Below, one piece after another: positions 45,284 through 52,220 of a DNA stretch of 52,220 nt. The notes under the pieces are model-generated. The model did not search any database. It saw only the letters and a list, made by a program, of their open reading frames with translations, and was not told where the DNA came from. Numbering within the stretch: position 1 is the first letter of the stretch; each line of letters opens with the position of its first letter. A program made the translations under genes and the position numbers. Origin of the DNA: Flavobacteriaceae bacterium UBA6268 (GTDB taxonomy: Bacteria > Bacteroidota > Bacteroidia > Flavobacteriales > Flavobacteriaceae); NCBI GenBank assembly GCA_002440705.1, contig DJVA01000022.1:1-52220 (forward strand), given 5' to 3'.

Positions 45284-45976
45284 TTACAGGGAATCGTAGT
45301 AAAGCACGGTTTTCTTGAGTGCCCACTCTTTATTGATGTTCAGGCGTTCGTTATTTACAAAAGCCTTTACCTGTTTTTTCTTGTTCCCGAACAAAGCGAG
45401 TTTTCCATTTCTGGAGTTTGGAAACAATACAAATGTCCCTGTCTTTTTGTTAACCAGATAATAAAATTCCTTTTCCTTGTACATGTTTGGAATATCCCTA
45501 GTCATTGAGTTCATCGATTTGGTCCCTTCAATAAAATCCTTAGTGATTTTCTTGTAAAGCATGTAATGCTCCCCTTCGTAGACTACCAAGAAATAACCTG
45601 GGTAATCAATGCCCTCTTTTTTGGGAGAATAGACAAAAATCTTGTTGAGGATTCTTGTGTAAATATCTGGATCCTTTACCATAACCTTGGCAGTGGCATC
45701 CGATGCATTGGGATCCATCTTTACTTCCATTTCGTCCCTTAGGGCATTGTATCTAAGCAACACATTGCTCTCAACGACACGGCCTTTAATAAAAATAGTT
45801 CCCCGAGCAAACGCATCATTTTCGTAGGCAGAGCCAGCGTAGAACACTTCTTCAGGTTTGAATGTAATGGATTGATTGCTTAAATAGGTTTCCGAAACAA
45901 CCTCTTCGGTTTCCATTTGGGCAAAAGTTGCAAAGGTTAAAAAGAAAAGGGCCAGTGTTGGGAAAAATCGATTCAT
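45284..45976 (-). CDS. Secreted orphan protein, paralogue B
   Basis: A 230-residue exported protein with a signal peptide (MNRFFPTLALFF to ATFAQ) and no named family that I recognise. It shares the conserved blocks of paralogue A: LLRYNALRDEMEVK, KDPDIYTRILNKIFVY, GYFLVVYEGEHYMLYKK and the C-terminal VKAF...YYDSL. The start at 45976 was preferred over an in-frame ATG 30 bases further upstream because it begins the signal peptide and lies 27 bases past a -7 element. Paralogues A and B probably arose by tandem duplication. Confidence 0.76.
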   Translation of the reverse strand: MNRFFPTLALFFLTFATFAQMETEEVVSETYLSNQSITFKPEEVFYAGSAYENDAFARGTIFIKGRVVESNVLLRYNALRDEMEVKMDPNASDATAKVMVKDPDIYTRILNKIFVYSPKKEGIDYPGYFLVVYEGEHYMLYKKITKDFIEGTKSMNSMTRDIPNMYKEKEFYYLVNKKTGTFVLFPNSRNGKLALFGNKKKQVKAFVNNERLNINKEWALKKTVLYYDSL

Positions 45977-46003
45977 GGAAATAATTTTAATCATATTAAA
46001 AGT

Positions 46004-46011
46004 CAAAACTA
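46004..46011 (-). promoter_or_regulatory. -7 element for orphan paralogue B
   Basis: On the minus strand the sequence reads TAGTTTTG, a match to TAnnTTTG, 27 bases before the start codon at 45976. The 178-base gap to the next gene holds nothing else I could identify. Confidence 0.5.
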
Positions 46012-46154
46012 ATGCTGTTTAAAATGCCTATGAAATATCACGGGGCGGGGTTTATAAATGAAGCGTATCAAATTACAAACAGAATTGGCGAAGATAAAGT
46101 TTGCCGTTGGCAATAACTGTTAAAAAATGGAAAAGAAATCATAAAAAGCCCATG

Positions 46155-48269
46155 TTAGTGAAAGTCCATCAAATCCACAGCTTTGCTGGCACTAGTTACA
46201 GGAAGCTTGCAAGTATTATTGACACAGACGTAGACTAGCGTTTTTCCTTCTACAAAGCGGTTTTCCATTAGAGGCAGTTTTTCTGGTTGAACACTTCCAG
46301 CAACCAATTTGTTGGGAAGGTACTTGCGATTGATTTCGGCCGCAAATGCTTGGGCCTCTGTACCCATGACCACAATTTCATAATAAGGGTTCCTGAAATT
46401 TTCCAGAAGTGAAAGCCAATTGGGAAAATTGGAAGGGTATTTTTCCATTTCGGGTTGTACGTTTTGCAACATTTGTAAGGCCGTGTTTCGGTACCTTTCC
46501 AAGTCGTAATGATGAGAAAGCACCATTAGGTTTTTGGCCATTACTGAATTGGATGCAGGAATTACATTGTCCCGAAATTCATAATTGCGTGTAATGATTT
46601 CTGGGTCGTCCTTGGACGTAAAATAGAACATGTGGGTTTCGTCGTCAAAAAATTTTTCATAGGCACGATCAGTCAATTTTTTGGCAGTTTCAATCCAAAG
46701 AAGATCTAAAGTGACTTCATAAAGACCAATGTAAGCATCCGCCAGCAAGGCATAATCCTCAAGGTATCCATTAATGCTACTTTTCCCGTCTTTATAAGTA
46801 TGAAGTAATACACCATCCTGAAGTAGTTGATGCGCCAGCAGAAACCGAGCATTTTTCTTGGCAGTTTCTAAGTAAATAGGAGTTCCAAATGCCTTGTATG
46901 CATCTACATATCCCTTTAACATAAGCGCATTCCAGGAAGTAAGGGTTTTATCGTCCAAACGGGGCCTTTTACGGTTTTGGCGGTAGTTGCTGAGCGTAGA
47001 CTTCCAGTTGGCCACATGCTCTTGTAGTTGTTCCAGTGAAATGGAAAAGGCTTGAGCAATTTCGGAATCGGTTTGTTTACGGATGAGAACGTATTTGTTT
47101 TCTTCTTTCCACAAACCAAAGTCGTTGATGTTGTAATAGGCCTCAAATAACGGCCAATCGTTTTCAATAAGTTTTTGGAGTTCTTCTTTGGTAAATGTGT
47201 AAAAGGCTCCTTCTTCGAGCGTTCCATTTTCGTTGGGGCTATCTGCATCCAGCGAGGAATAAAAAACACCCTCGGGACTGGTCATTTCTTTGGTGATAAA
47301 ACTAAGGGTTTCTTCAACTACTTTTTTATACAGAGGGTTGGGTTCATAAGCATAAGCTTGACTGTAAAGGCTAACCAATTGCGCATTATCATAAAGCATT
47401 TTTTCGAAATGGGGAACATGCCATCGGTCATCTGTGCTATAACGGGCAAAGCCTCCATCGACCTGATCGTAGACCCCCCCATAAGCCATTTTTTTGAGTG
47501 TAAGGTTGGTAAAGGCAATCAAATTATTGTCTTGGGTTGCGGTTCCCAATTGAAGCAAATAGGCAAGTTGGTTGGGCATCATAAACTTTGGTGCACCACG
47601 GGTTCCTCCATCAATCGTGTCGAAACGGGTAGACCACTGGGCGATCAACGATTCGGGCTGATAATTGGACCAATCGGTTTCCTCGTTGTTGAAAGTGACC
47701 AAATCAACACTTTTGATCCCTTCCTCGAGCCTAGCAGCATAATCCATTAACTTTTGGGGTTCGGTTTCATACAATTCCTGAACTTGCTCCAAAGCCTGTA
47801 TCCATGCTTCTTTTTTAAAATAAGTGCCTCCAAAAATGGGCTTCCCGTTGGGTAGGGTAATGACATTAAGGGGCCATCCGGCATTTCCTGTCATCAACTG
47901 CACGGCATTGATGTAGGTTTGATCTACATCGGGCCTTTCCTCGCGATCCACCTTAATGGCTATGTAGTGGGCATTCATTACTGCTGCAACCGTTGAATCC
48001 TCAAAACTTTCGTGTTCCATTACATGGCACCAATGACAGGCCGCATACCCAACACTGATAACCATCAATTTGTTGGCTTTTTGGGCTTCTTCCAAGGTTT
48101 TGGGATTCCATGCTTTCCAGTTCACGGGGTTGTGGGCATGCTGTAACAAGTAGGGGCTGGTTTCGTGGATGAGTTCGTTGGTGTATTTATGGGATTCCAA
48201 AGGTTGTTTTGTTGAATGGTTACAAGACCAAAAAACTATGGCCAAAAAGGATACATATAAAATTCGCAT
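46155..48269 (-). CDS. DUF255 thioredoxin-domain lipoprotein (YyaL/SSP411 family)
   Basis: The 704-residue protein joins an N-terminal thioredoxin-fold domain (about residues 30-190) to an alpha/alpha-toroid, N-acylglucosamine 2-epimerase-like domain. The redox motif CHWC lies in YAACHWCHVMEHESF, and the family signatures SPYLLQHAHNPVNW, GWPLNVITLPNGKPIFGGTYF and WHVPHFEKMLYDNAQL are all present. The start MRILYVSFLAIVFWSC is a lipoprotein signal with the acylated Cys near residue 16, so the enzyme sits outside the cytoplasm; many homologues have no signal. The molecular function of the family is not settled. The gene has its own promoter inside the upstream terminator region. Confidence 0.9.
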   Translation of the reverse strand: MRILYVSFLAIVFWSCNHSTKQPLESHKYTNELIHETSPYLLQHAHNPVNWKAWNPKTLEEAQKANKLMVISVGYAACHWCHVMEHESFEDSTVAAVMNAHYIAIKVDREERPDVDQTYINAVQLMTGNAGWPLNVITLPNGKPIFGGTYFKKEAWIQALEQVQELYETEPQKLMDYAARLEEGIKSVDLVTFNNEETDWSNYQPESLIAQWSTRFDTIDGGTRGAPKFMMPNQLAYLLQLGTATQDNNLIAFTNLTLKKMAYGGVYDQVDGGFARYSTDDRWHVPHFEKMLYDNAQLVSLYSQAYAYEPNPLYKKVVEETLSFITKEMTSPEGVFYSSLDADSPNENGTLEEGAFYTFTKEELQKLIENDWPLFEAYYNINDFGLWKEENKYVLIRKQTDSEIAQAFSISLEQLQEHVANWKSTLSNYRQNRKRPRLDDKTLTSWNALMLKGYVDAYKAFGTPIYLETAKKNARFLLAHQLLQDGVLLHTYKDGKSSINGYLEDYALLADAYIGLYEVTLDLLWIETAKKLTDRAYEKFFDDETHMFYFTSKDDPEIITRNYEFRDNVIPASNSVMAKNLMVLSHHYDLERYRNTALQMLQNVQPEMEKYPSNFPNWLSLLENFRNPYYEIVVMGTEAQAFAAEINRKYLPNKLVAGSVQPEKLPLMENRFVEGKTLVYVCVNNTCKLPVTSASKAVDLMDFH

Positions 48270-48283
48270 GGTTCAAATAAAAA

Positions 48284-48291
48284 CAAAAATA
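48284..48291 (-). promoter_or_regulatory. -7 element for the DUF255 gene
   Basis: The minus strand reads TATTTTTG, matching TAnnTTTG, 14 bases before the start at 48269. It overlaps the T-rich tail of the dodecin terminator, so end and start signals share the same bases. Confidence 0.45.
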
Positions 48292-48317
48292 CGCCTTTGA
48301 AATCCTCAAAGGCGTAT
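48289..48317 (-). terminator. Terminator after dodecin
   Basis: A perfect 12-bp inverted repeat, ATACGCCTTTGA at 48289-48300 with its complement at 48306-48317, has a 5-base loop. On the minus strand it is followed by a T-rich stretch. It lies 20 bases after the dodecin stop. Confidence 0.85.
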
Positions 48318-48337
48318 CTTAATTGGTTTTTTGTAAT

Positions 48338-48538
48338 TTACTTCACTTCAAAAGTAATTTTCACATTTACGCGGTACTCTTTGATCGAGTCCCCATCTAC
48401 AATGGCACTTTGGTCCTGGACGTAGACAGATCGAATATGCTTAACACTTTTGGAGGCGTGCTTCACGGCATTTTGGGCAGCATCATCCCAACTTGTGGGA
48501 GAGTTTGCCATAACTTCAATAACTTTTAAAATGGCCAT
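48338..48538 (-). CDS. Dodecin family flavin-binding protein
   Basis: A 66-residue protein of exactly the dodecin size. Dodecins form hollow dodecamers that store or buffer riboflavin and FMN. Family features are the start AILKVIEVMANSPTSWDDAAQNAV, with the SxxSW motif, then HIRSVYVQDQSAIVDG and the C-terminal strand YRVNVKITFEV. The Trp in SPTSWDD is the residue that stacks on flavin. It is a single-gene unit, followed by a strong terminator. Confidence 0.94.
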   Translation of the reverse strand: MAILKVIEVMANSPTSWDDAAQNAVKHASKSVKHIRSVYVQDQSAIVDGDSIKEYRVNVKITFEVK

Positions 48539-48604
48539 AATCTATACTTTTAGGAGTTTATGAACCTAAAAGGTACAAAAAACAGGAGATTTTTATGCCG
48601 GGCT

Positions 48605-49573
48605 TTAAGCATTAATTGCCTCAACGGAAGAAACTTTTCCGGGAAGCATCTGTTTCAGCATGGTTTCGATACCATTTTTTAAAGTTACCGTTGAAGAAGG
48701 GCAACCACTACAAGCTCCCTGAAGCAAAACCCTTACAGTTTGGGATTCCACATCAAAAGATTCAAAAGCAATGTGGCCTCCGTCGCCCGCCACAGCTGGC
48801 TTTACATACTCATCAAGGATGGAAACAATTTCCTTTTCCAAATCGGTTAGGGTATTTTTCGGGGTCATTTTGTCTTTGGAAGTATGGGAAGCCATATTAT
48901 TCAAGGCTTCATCAGTTAAGATTGGAAGTCCAGCCTCGAGGTACTCCTTCAAAAACTCCCGAAGCTCCATCACCACCTCTTGCCAAGTTATGGTAGCTAC
49001 TTTAGCAATTGAAACATAATTGGAACTTATAAAAACCTCCTTCACAAAAGGAAAATCAAAAAGGGATTGGGCCAATGGAGATATGGGTATAGCCTCTTTT
49101 TTGTTTTTGAATTCAAACAAACCATCAACCAATGGGATGTTGGCTACAAACTTTAGGGCTTCTGGGTTGGGTGTGCTTTCGGCATAAATAGAAACGGCAA
49201 TTTTTTTAGCAGTCTGTCTATCAGAAATGATAGGATTCCCAGCATTAAGATAGGTGGTAATCGAATTGGCAACTTCTTCCTGCACGGCTTCCCATTCTAC
49301 AATATCAAACCGCTCCAAGGCCACAAAATTCTGTGAAATGTATACCGTTTTTACAAAGGGGAGGTAAAATAGTTGCTGTGCAAGTGGACTCGATTTTGCT
49401 TCATCGATGTTTTTGAACTCAAAACTTTCTCCTTGCACCAAAAAAGTGTTTGCCACAAATTTAATGATTTTGGGGTTTTTGGTGGGTTGAATGCTTATGT
49501 TAAATTCGGACACCTTTTGGGAATTTTTCGCAAAATTATAAAAGAAAACCATTGTATTCAATATATTTGACAA
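48605..49573 (-). CDS. NifU/Nfu iron-sulfur scaffold with duplicated N-terminal domain
   Basis: Nfu proteins carry Fe-S clusters to target enzymes. The 322-residue protein has two copies of the Nfu N-terminal domain (about residues 26-110 and 125-205); compare PKIIKFVANTFLVQGESFEF with PEALKFVANIPLVDGLFEF, and SPLAQQLFYLPFVKTVYIS with SPLAQSLFDFPFVKEVFIS. The C-terminal NifU domain (about 235-310) holds the cluster motif GACSGCPSS. The start is uncertain: the ATG at 49573 overlaps the promoter of the divergent adhesin gene, while the ATG at codon 8 (49552) leaves the promoter free. Both precede the first domain. Confidence 0.93.
   Translation of the reverse strand: MSNILNTMVFFYNFAKNSQKVSEFNISIQPTKNPKIIKFVANTFLVQGESFEFKNIDEAKSSPLAQQLFYLPFVKTVYISQNFVALERFDIVEWEAVQEEVANSITTYLNAGNPIISDRQTAKKIAVSIYAESTPNPEALKFVANIPLVDGLFEFKNKKEAIPISPLAQSLFDFPFVKEVFISSNYVSIAKVATITWQEVVMELREFLKEYLEAGLPILTDEALNNMASHTSKDKMTPKNTLTDLEKEIVSILDEYVKPAVAGDGGHIAFESFDVESQTVRVLLQGACSGCPSSTVTLKNGIETMLKQMLPGKVSSVEAINA
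49562..49569 (+). promoter_or_regulatory. -7 element of the adhesin gene
   Basis: TATATTTG matches TAnnTTTG exactly and ends 20 bases before the ATG at 49590. It lies inside the first codons of the divergent Nfu gene if that gene begins at 49573. No properly spaced -33 TTG was found. Confidence 0.55.
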
Positions 49574-49589
49574 ATTAACAACCTAGGTT

Positions 49590-52220
49590 ATGAAAAAGAT
49601 TTTACCCCAAATCTTCCTTCTTTTTTCATGTATTGGGTATAGTCAAATAACCGTTGATGATACTGGTTATACCCTTGAAGACCTGATAAATGGAGTTTTG
49701 ATTTCAGGAACTTGTGTTCAGGCAGAAAACATTACATCTCCCAACAATAGTGTGCTATCTGGACTAGGATACAATAGTTATGCCTATTTTGAAAGAGGTA
49801 CATCCAATTTTCCCTTTGAAAACGGGATTGTTCTTCATAGTGGGAATGTAACTCAAATTCCTCTTGGTCCAAACATTTCTTCGGGAAACAACCCCCCTTG
49901 GGATGGAGATAGTGACCTCAATATGATTTCAGGAGGAAATACCAACAACGCAACGGTAATTACTTTTGATTTTACACCAGTCACCGATTTATTGTCGTTC
50001 AATTATTTACTTGCTTCTGAAGAATATGAGACCGGGGCAAATTATCCCTGCACCTTTGCCGATGTATTTGCATTCATACTTTCCGGACCGGGTATTCCCA
50101 ATGTAAATAGTTATGACCACGATGGAAACCCTGGAACACCTGATTTGGTGCTTGATTTGGGTGGTAAAAACATTGCGTTGCTCCCGGGAACAAACATTCC
50201 TGCAGCCATCACAAATATCCATAATGAAGGCCCTTGCCCCCCCGGAAGTCTTGGTGAATTTGCATATCCAGAATATTATGATATTCCCGGTAGTGGATCT
50301 GGAGATACGGGATTTAATGGAAGAACTGTTTCCCTTACTGCAGAGGCCAATGTTATACCTGGAGAAACTTATACAATCAAGCTTGTTGTAGCTGATTTTT
50401 TGGATAGCATACTTGATACCGCAGTTTTTATTCAAGGAGGTAGTTTCGACATTGGGAGTATTGATTTGGGGGTTGACCTAACCATAGCAAACAACTTGGC
50501 ACGCTGCGAAGGAGAAACTTTTACCATCATACCCGATTTGAATGCTCCTCCGGGGACAACTTTTGAATGGCAATATGAAGACCCACCAGGTTCTGGCATA
50601 TTTGTACCTTTTGTTCCCGCTGAAACAGGGCCAACCTTAGATGTTACAGTTACTGGAACCTATAAACTAATAGCGGATTTTGCAGGTGTTTGCCAATCTG
50701 AAGGCCAACTCTTTATTGAGTTTGCACCTATTTCCCCGTCGATAAATTTCAATCCCGATCCCTTGGTAGTCTGCGACGACGACAACGACGGTTTTTCGGG
50801 ATTCGATCTTACGCTGGCCGACGTCGGTCTTACGGGCGGTGACCCGGACCTGTTTGTGAGCTACCATGCGACGCAGCTGGACGCGGAGAACGGGGTCCTT
50901 CCGCTGTCGTCTCCCTACGTGAACGTGAACCCATACGGCGACGTTGTCTGGGCGCGTGTGGCGAGCTTGGCGAGCAGCTGCTACGCGGTTGTCGCCCAGC
51001 CGTTGGAGGTCCGTGACCGTCCCGTTGCGGTTGCCCCGCCTCCGCTTCGCCTGTGCGACGACGCGGTTGCGGACGGTTTCACGGAGTTCGACCTGACGGT
51101 TGTGGTCCCGGTGGTCCTTGGCGGGATGGACCCGCTCGAGTTCGACGTTTGGTTCTACGAGGACCTTGGGGAAGCGCAGGCCGCGGGTGACGCCGCGCTG
51201 GTGTCGCCGGACTTTTCGCAGGCGATCTCCTCGCCCGGGTCCTACGTGAACCTTTCGGACCCCCAGACGCTTTGGGTGCTGGTGGTGGGCAACGCCTCGA
51301 GCACTTCGCCCAACAACGGTGCCTCGGGCTGTTACGACATCGTTCCCCTGGAGCTGTGGGTTGACCCGAACCCTGTGGACCTTGGCCCGTTCGAGTACCC
51401 TTTGTGCGACGACGGGCTGAACGGGAGCACGCTGACGGACCAGGTCTCTACCTTCGACCTGACGGTGGTTGACCCTCAGGCGACCGGTGGCGACCCGCTG
51501 CTTTTCGTGCTGTGGTACGAGAGCTACGCTGACGAGGCCGCGGACCTTCCGATCGCGGACCCGACGTCCTACCAGAACACCTCGAACTCGCAGACGGTCG
51601 TGGGCCGCGTGGAGAACGGCTTCGGCTGCCGTGTGCTGGTGACCCTTACCCTTACGGTGCTCCCGAACCCCTCGCCGAACGGTTCCCCGTCGCCCCTTGA
51701 GGAGTGCGACGACGACGACGACGGGATCGCCTCGACCTTTGTTTTGACGGACCGCGACGCGGAGATCATCGGGGGCGAGCCGGACGTCTCGGTGCTGTAC
51801 TACCTGACCCCGGCCGCGGCCGAGGCGGGTGTTCCGGGGACGGAGCTTTCGTCCCCCTACACGAACACGGTGCCCGGCGGGGAGCTGGTCTGGGCCCGCG
51901 TGGAGTCGGACGTCCCCCCCGGGGTCCTTCCGTGCTACACGGTTGTCGGGCTTCAGCTGGTGGTGGTCCCGCTCCCGGCGGCCCCCGTGGAGGGCTTTTT
52001 GGACCCGTTCTTCGCCTGCGACGGCGACGGCGACGGGCTTGCGGGCTTCGACCTGGAGGTCCAGACGCCGTTCGTTGCGGGGGGGCAGGTCCCCCCGGGC
52101 TTCACGGTGGTGACCTACCACCTGAGCCAGGCGGACGCGCAGTCGGGGTCGAACCCGGTCGACACCTCGGTGCCCTACGTGAGCGGCGGGGGCGAGGTGC
52201 TCTGGGCGCGCCTTGGCAGC
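49590..52220 (+). CDS. Choice-of-anchor L adhesin with CDDxDG repeats, partial (probable T9SS cargo)
   Basis: The frame is open from the ATG at 49590 to the window edge, 877 codons with no stop, so the 3' end is missing. A signal peptide (MKKILPQIFLLF to YSQ) leads into a choice-of-anchor L domain (about residues 20-290) with NGIVLHSGNV, FNYLLASEEYE and ADVFAFILSGPG. A single Ig-like segment beginning CEGETFTIIPDL follows (about 305-385). From Cys395 onward come at least five irregular repeats of about 94-117 residues. Proteins with this plan usually end in a gliding-type or T9SS sorting domain, which would be beyond the edge. SprA, encoded in this window, would be the exporter. Codon use changes completely at about 50760. 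The frame is continuous through that point. Confidence 0.85.
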   Translation, partial: MKKILPQIFLLFSCIGYSQITVDDTGYTLEDLINGVLISGTCVQAENITSPNNSVLSGLGYNSYAYFERGTSNFPFENGIVLHSGNVTQIPLGPNISSGNNPPWDGDSDLNMISGGNTNNATVITFDFTPVTDLLSFNYLLASEEYETGANYPCTFADVFAFILSGPGIPNVNSYDHDGNPGTPDLVLDLGGKNIALLPGTNIPAAITNIHNEGPCPPGSLGEFAYPEYYDIPGSGSGDTGFNGRTVSLTAEANVIPGETYTIKLVVADFLDSILDTAVFIQGGSFDIGSIDLGVDLTIANNLARCEGETFTIIPDLNAPPGTTFEWQYEDPPGSGIFVPFVPAETGPTLDVTVTGTYKLIADFAGVCQSEGQLFIEFAPISPSINFNPDPLVVCDDDNDGFSGFDLTLADVGLTGGDPDLFVSYHATQLDAENGVLPLSSPYVNVNPYGDVVWARVASLASSCYAVVAQPLEVRDRPVAVAPPPLRLCDDAVADGFTEFDLTVVVPVVLGGMDPLEFDVWFYEDLGEAQAAGDAALVSPDFSQAISSPGSYVNLSDPQTLWVLVVGNASSTSPNNGASGCYDIVPLELWVDPNPVDLGPFEYPLCDDGLNGSTLTDQVSTFDLTVVDPQATGGDPLLFVLWYESYADEAADLPIADPTSYQNTSNSQTVVGRVENGFGCRVLVTLTLTVLPNPSPNGSPSPLEECDDDDDGIASTFVLTDRDAEIIGGEPDVSVLYYLTPAAAEAGVPGTELSSPYTNTVPGGELVWARVESDVPPGVLPCYTVVGLQLVVVPLPAAPVEGFLDPFFACDGDGDGLAGFDLEVQTPFVAGGQVPPGFTVVTYHLSQADAQSGSNPVDTSVPYVSGGGEVLWARLGS
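50754..52220 (+). repeat. Irregular CDDxDG-FDLT protein repeats in the adhesin
   Basis: Repeat units are marked by cysteine codons at 50772, 51054, 51405, 51705 and 52017, giving spacings of 282, 351, 300 and 312 bases (94, 117, 100 and 104 codons). Each unit has C-D-D/G-x-x-D-G, then FDLT or a variant, a GG-D-P turn, a short aromatic strand, SPY or an equivalent, a WARV-type strand and usually a second Cys near the end. The last unit is cut by the edge. The units are similar in protein but not identical in DNA. Confidence 0.75.
50761..52220. other. GC-rich tract of foreign-like composition inside the adhesin gene
   Basis: From about 50761 the sequence becomes strongly GC-rich up to the edge. 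By hand count, the 60 bases from 51061 hold 38 G or C and those from 52021 hold 43, against 26 for 50281-50340 in the same gene. From Cys395 on, only three of 483 codons end in A (one GGA, one CCA, one GAA); Asn is always AAC, Tyr TAC, Ile ATC and Gln CAG. Lysine is absent. No inverted repeats or integrase mark the boundary. Confidence 0.9.

Noticed and set aside
50700..50800. Chimeric assembly join at the GC switch
   Set aside because: Not excluded, but the frame is kept, the residues before the switch (FNPDPLVVC) lead directly into the repeat, and the repeat style fits the choice-of-anchor L family. It is reported as a finding with reads as the test.
50667..52121. A 484-codon open frame on the minus strand across the GC-rich tract
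   Set aside because: It is the shadow of the adhesin. The plus strand uses GAC, CTG, GTG and similar codons and almost never TTA, CTA or TCA in the relevant register, so stops vanish on the opposite strand. The translation is Arg/Val/His-rich with no domain pattern, and it runs across the composition boundary into the AT-rich part.
49590..52220. CRISPR array or tandem DNA repeats in the adhesin
   Set aside because: The repeats are at the protein level only, with variable spacing and different DNA sequences; no short identical direct repeats with unique spacers were seen.

Overview
The window is a chromosomal segment of a member of the Flavobacteriaceae (Bacteroidota). The evidence is the gene content: alternative complex III joined to a cytochrome c oxidase operon, SprA of the type IX secretion system next to a RemB-like gliding protein, TonB proteins with Bacteroidota-type C-termini, a choice-of-anchor L adhesin, and the Bacteroidota promoter element TAnnTTTG in front of many genes. 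Most of the DNA is moderately AT-rich. No RNA gene, insertion sequence or CRISPR array was seen. The genus cannot be fixed from the sequence alone.

Positions 1-10335 hold one respiratory operon on the plus strand: the last codons of actA, then actB, actC, actD, actE, actF, coxB and coxA, closed by a hairpin terminator. Its products pass electrons from menaquinol through alternative complex III to a haem-copper oxidase. The remaining oxidase parts lie at 31428-36545: ctaB (haem O synthase), two subunit III-like proteins, subunit IV, a cysteine-less SCO-like protein, a true SCO copper chaperone, DUF420 and a tiny CxxC protein. The two blocks together encode nearly the whole terminal branch.

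Positions 10428-18203 carry housekeeping and accessory genes: a MATE exporter, ruvB-cytochrome P450-queG as a tight run, maeB and ruvA. Positions 18214-30171 form the motility and secretion block: sprA, gcvH, a VanZ-like gene, two tonB genes and a remB-like gene that itself carries a TonB C-terminal-like domain. A secreted metallo-beta-lactamase-fold protein converges on remB.

Positions 36685-43760 encode a tripartite MacAB-TolC-type exporter with one ATPase, two different permeases, two adaptors and one TolC. tsaB follows. Positions 44440-49573 are all on the minus strand: two paralogous secreted orphans, a DUF255 thioredoxin-fold lipoprotein, dodecin and a NifU/Nfu scaffold with a duplicated N-terminal domain.

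The most unusual region is the end of the window. A plus-strand gene from 49590 runs off the edge and encodes a choice-of-anchor L adhesin, a probable type IX secretion cargo. Near 50760, inside the open frame, base composition switches abruptly from host-like to very GC-rich. From there to the edge the frame encodes irregular CDDxDG repeats with no lysine and almost no codon ending in A.
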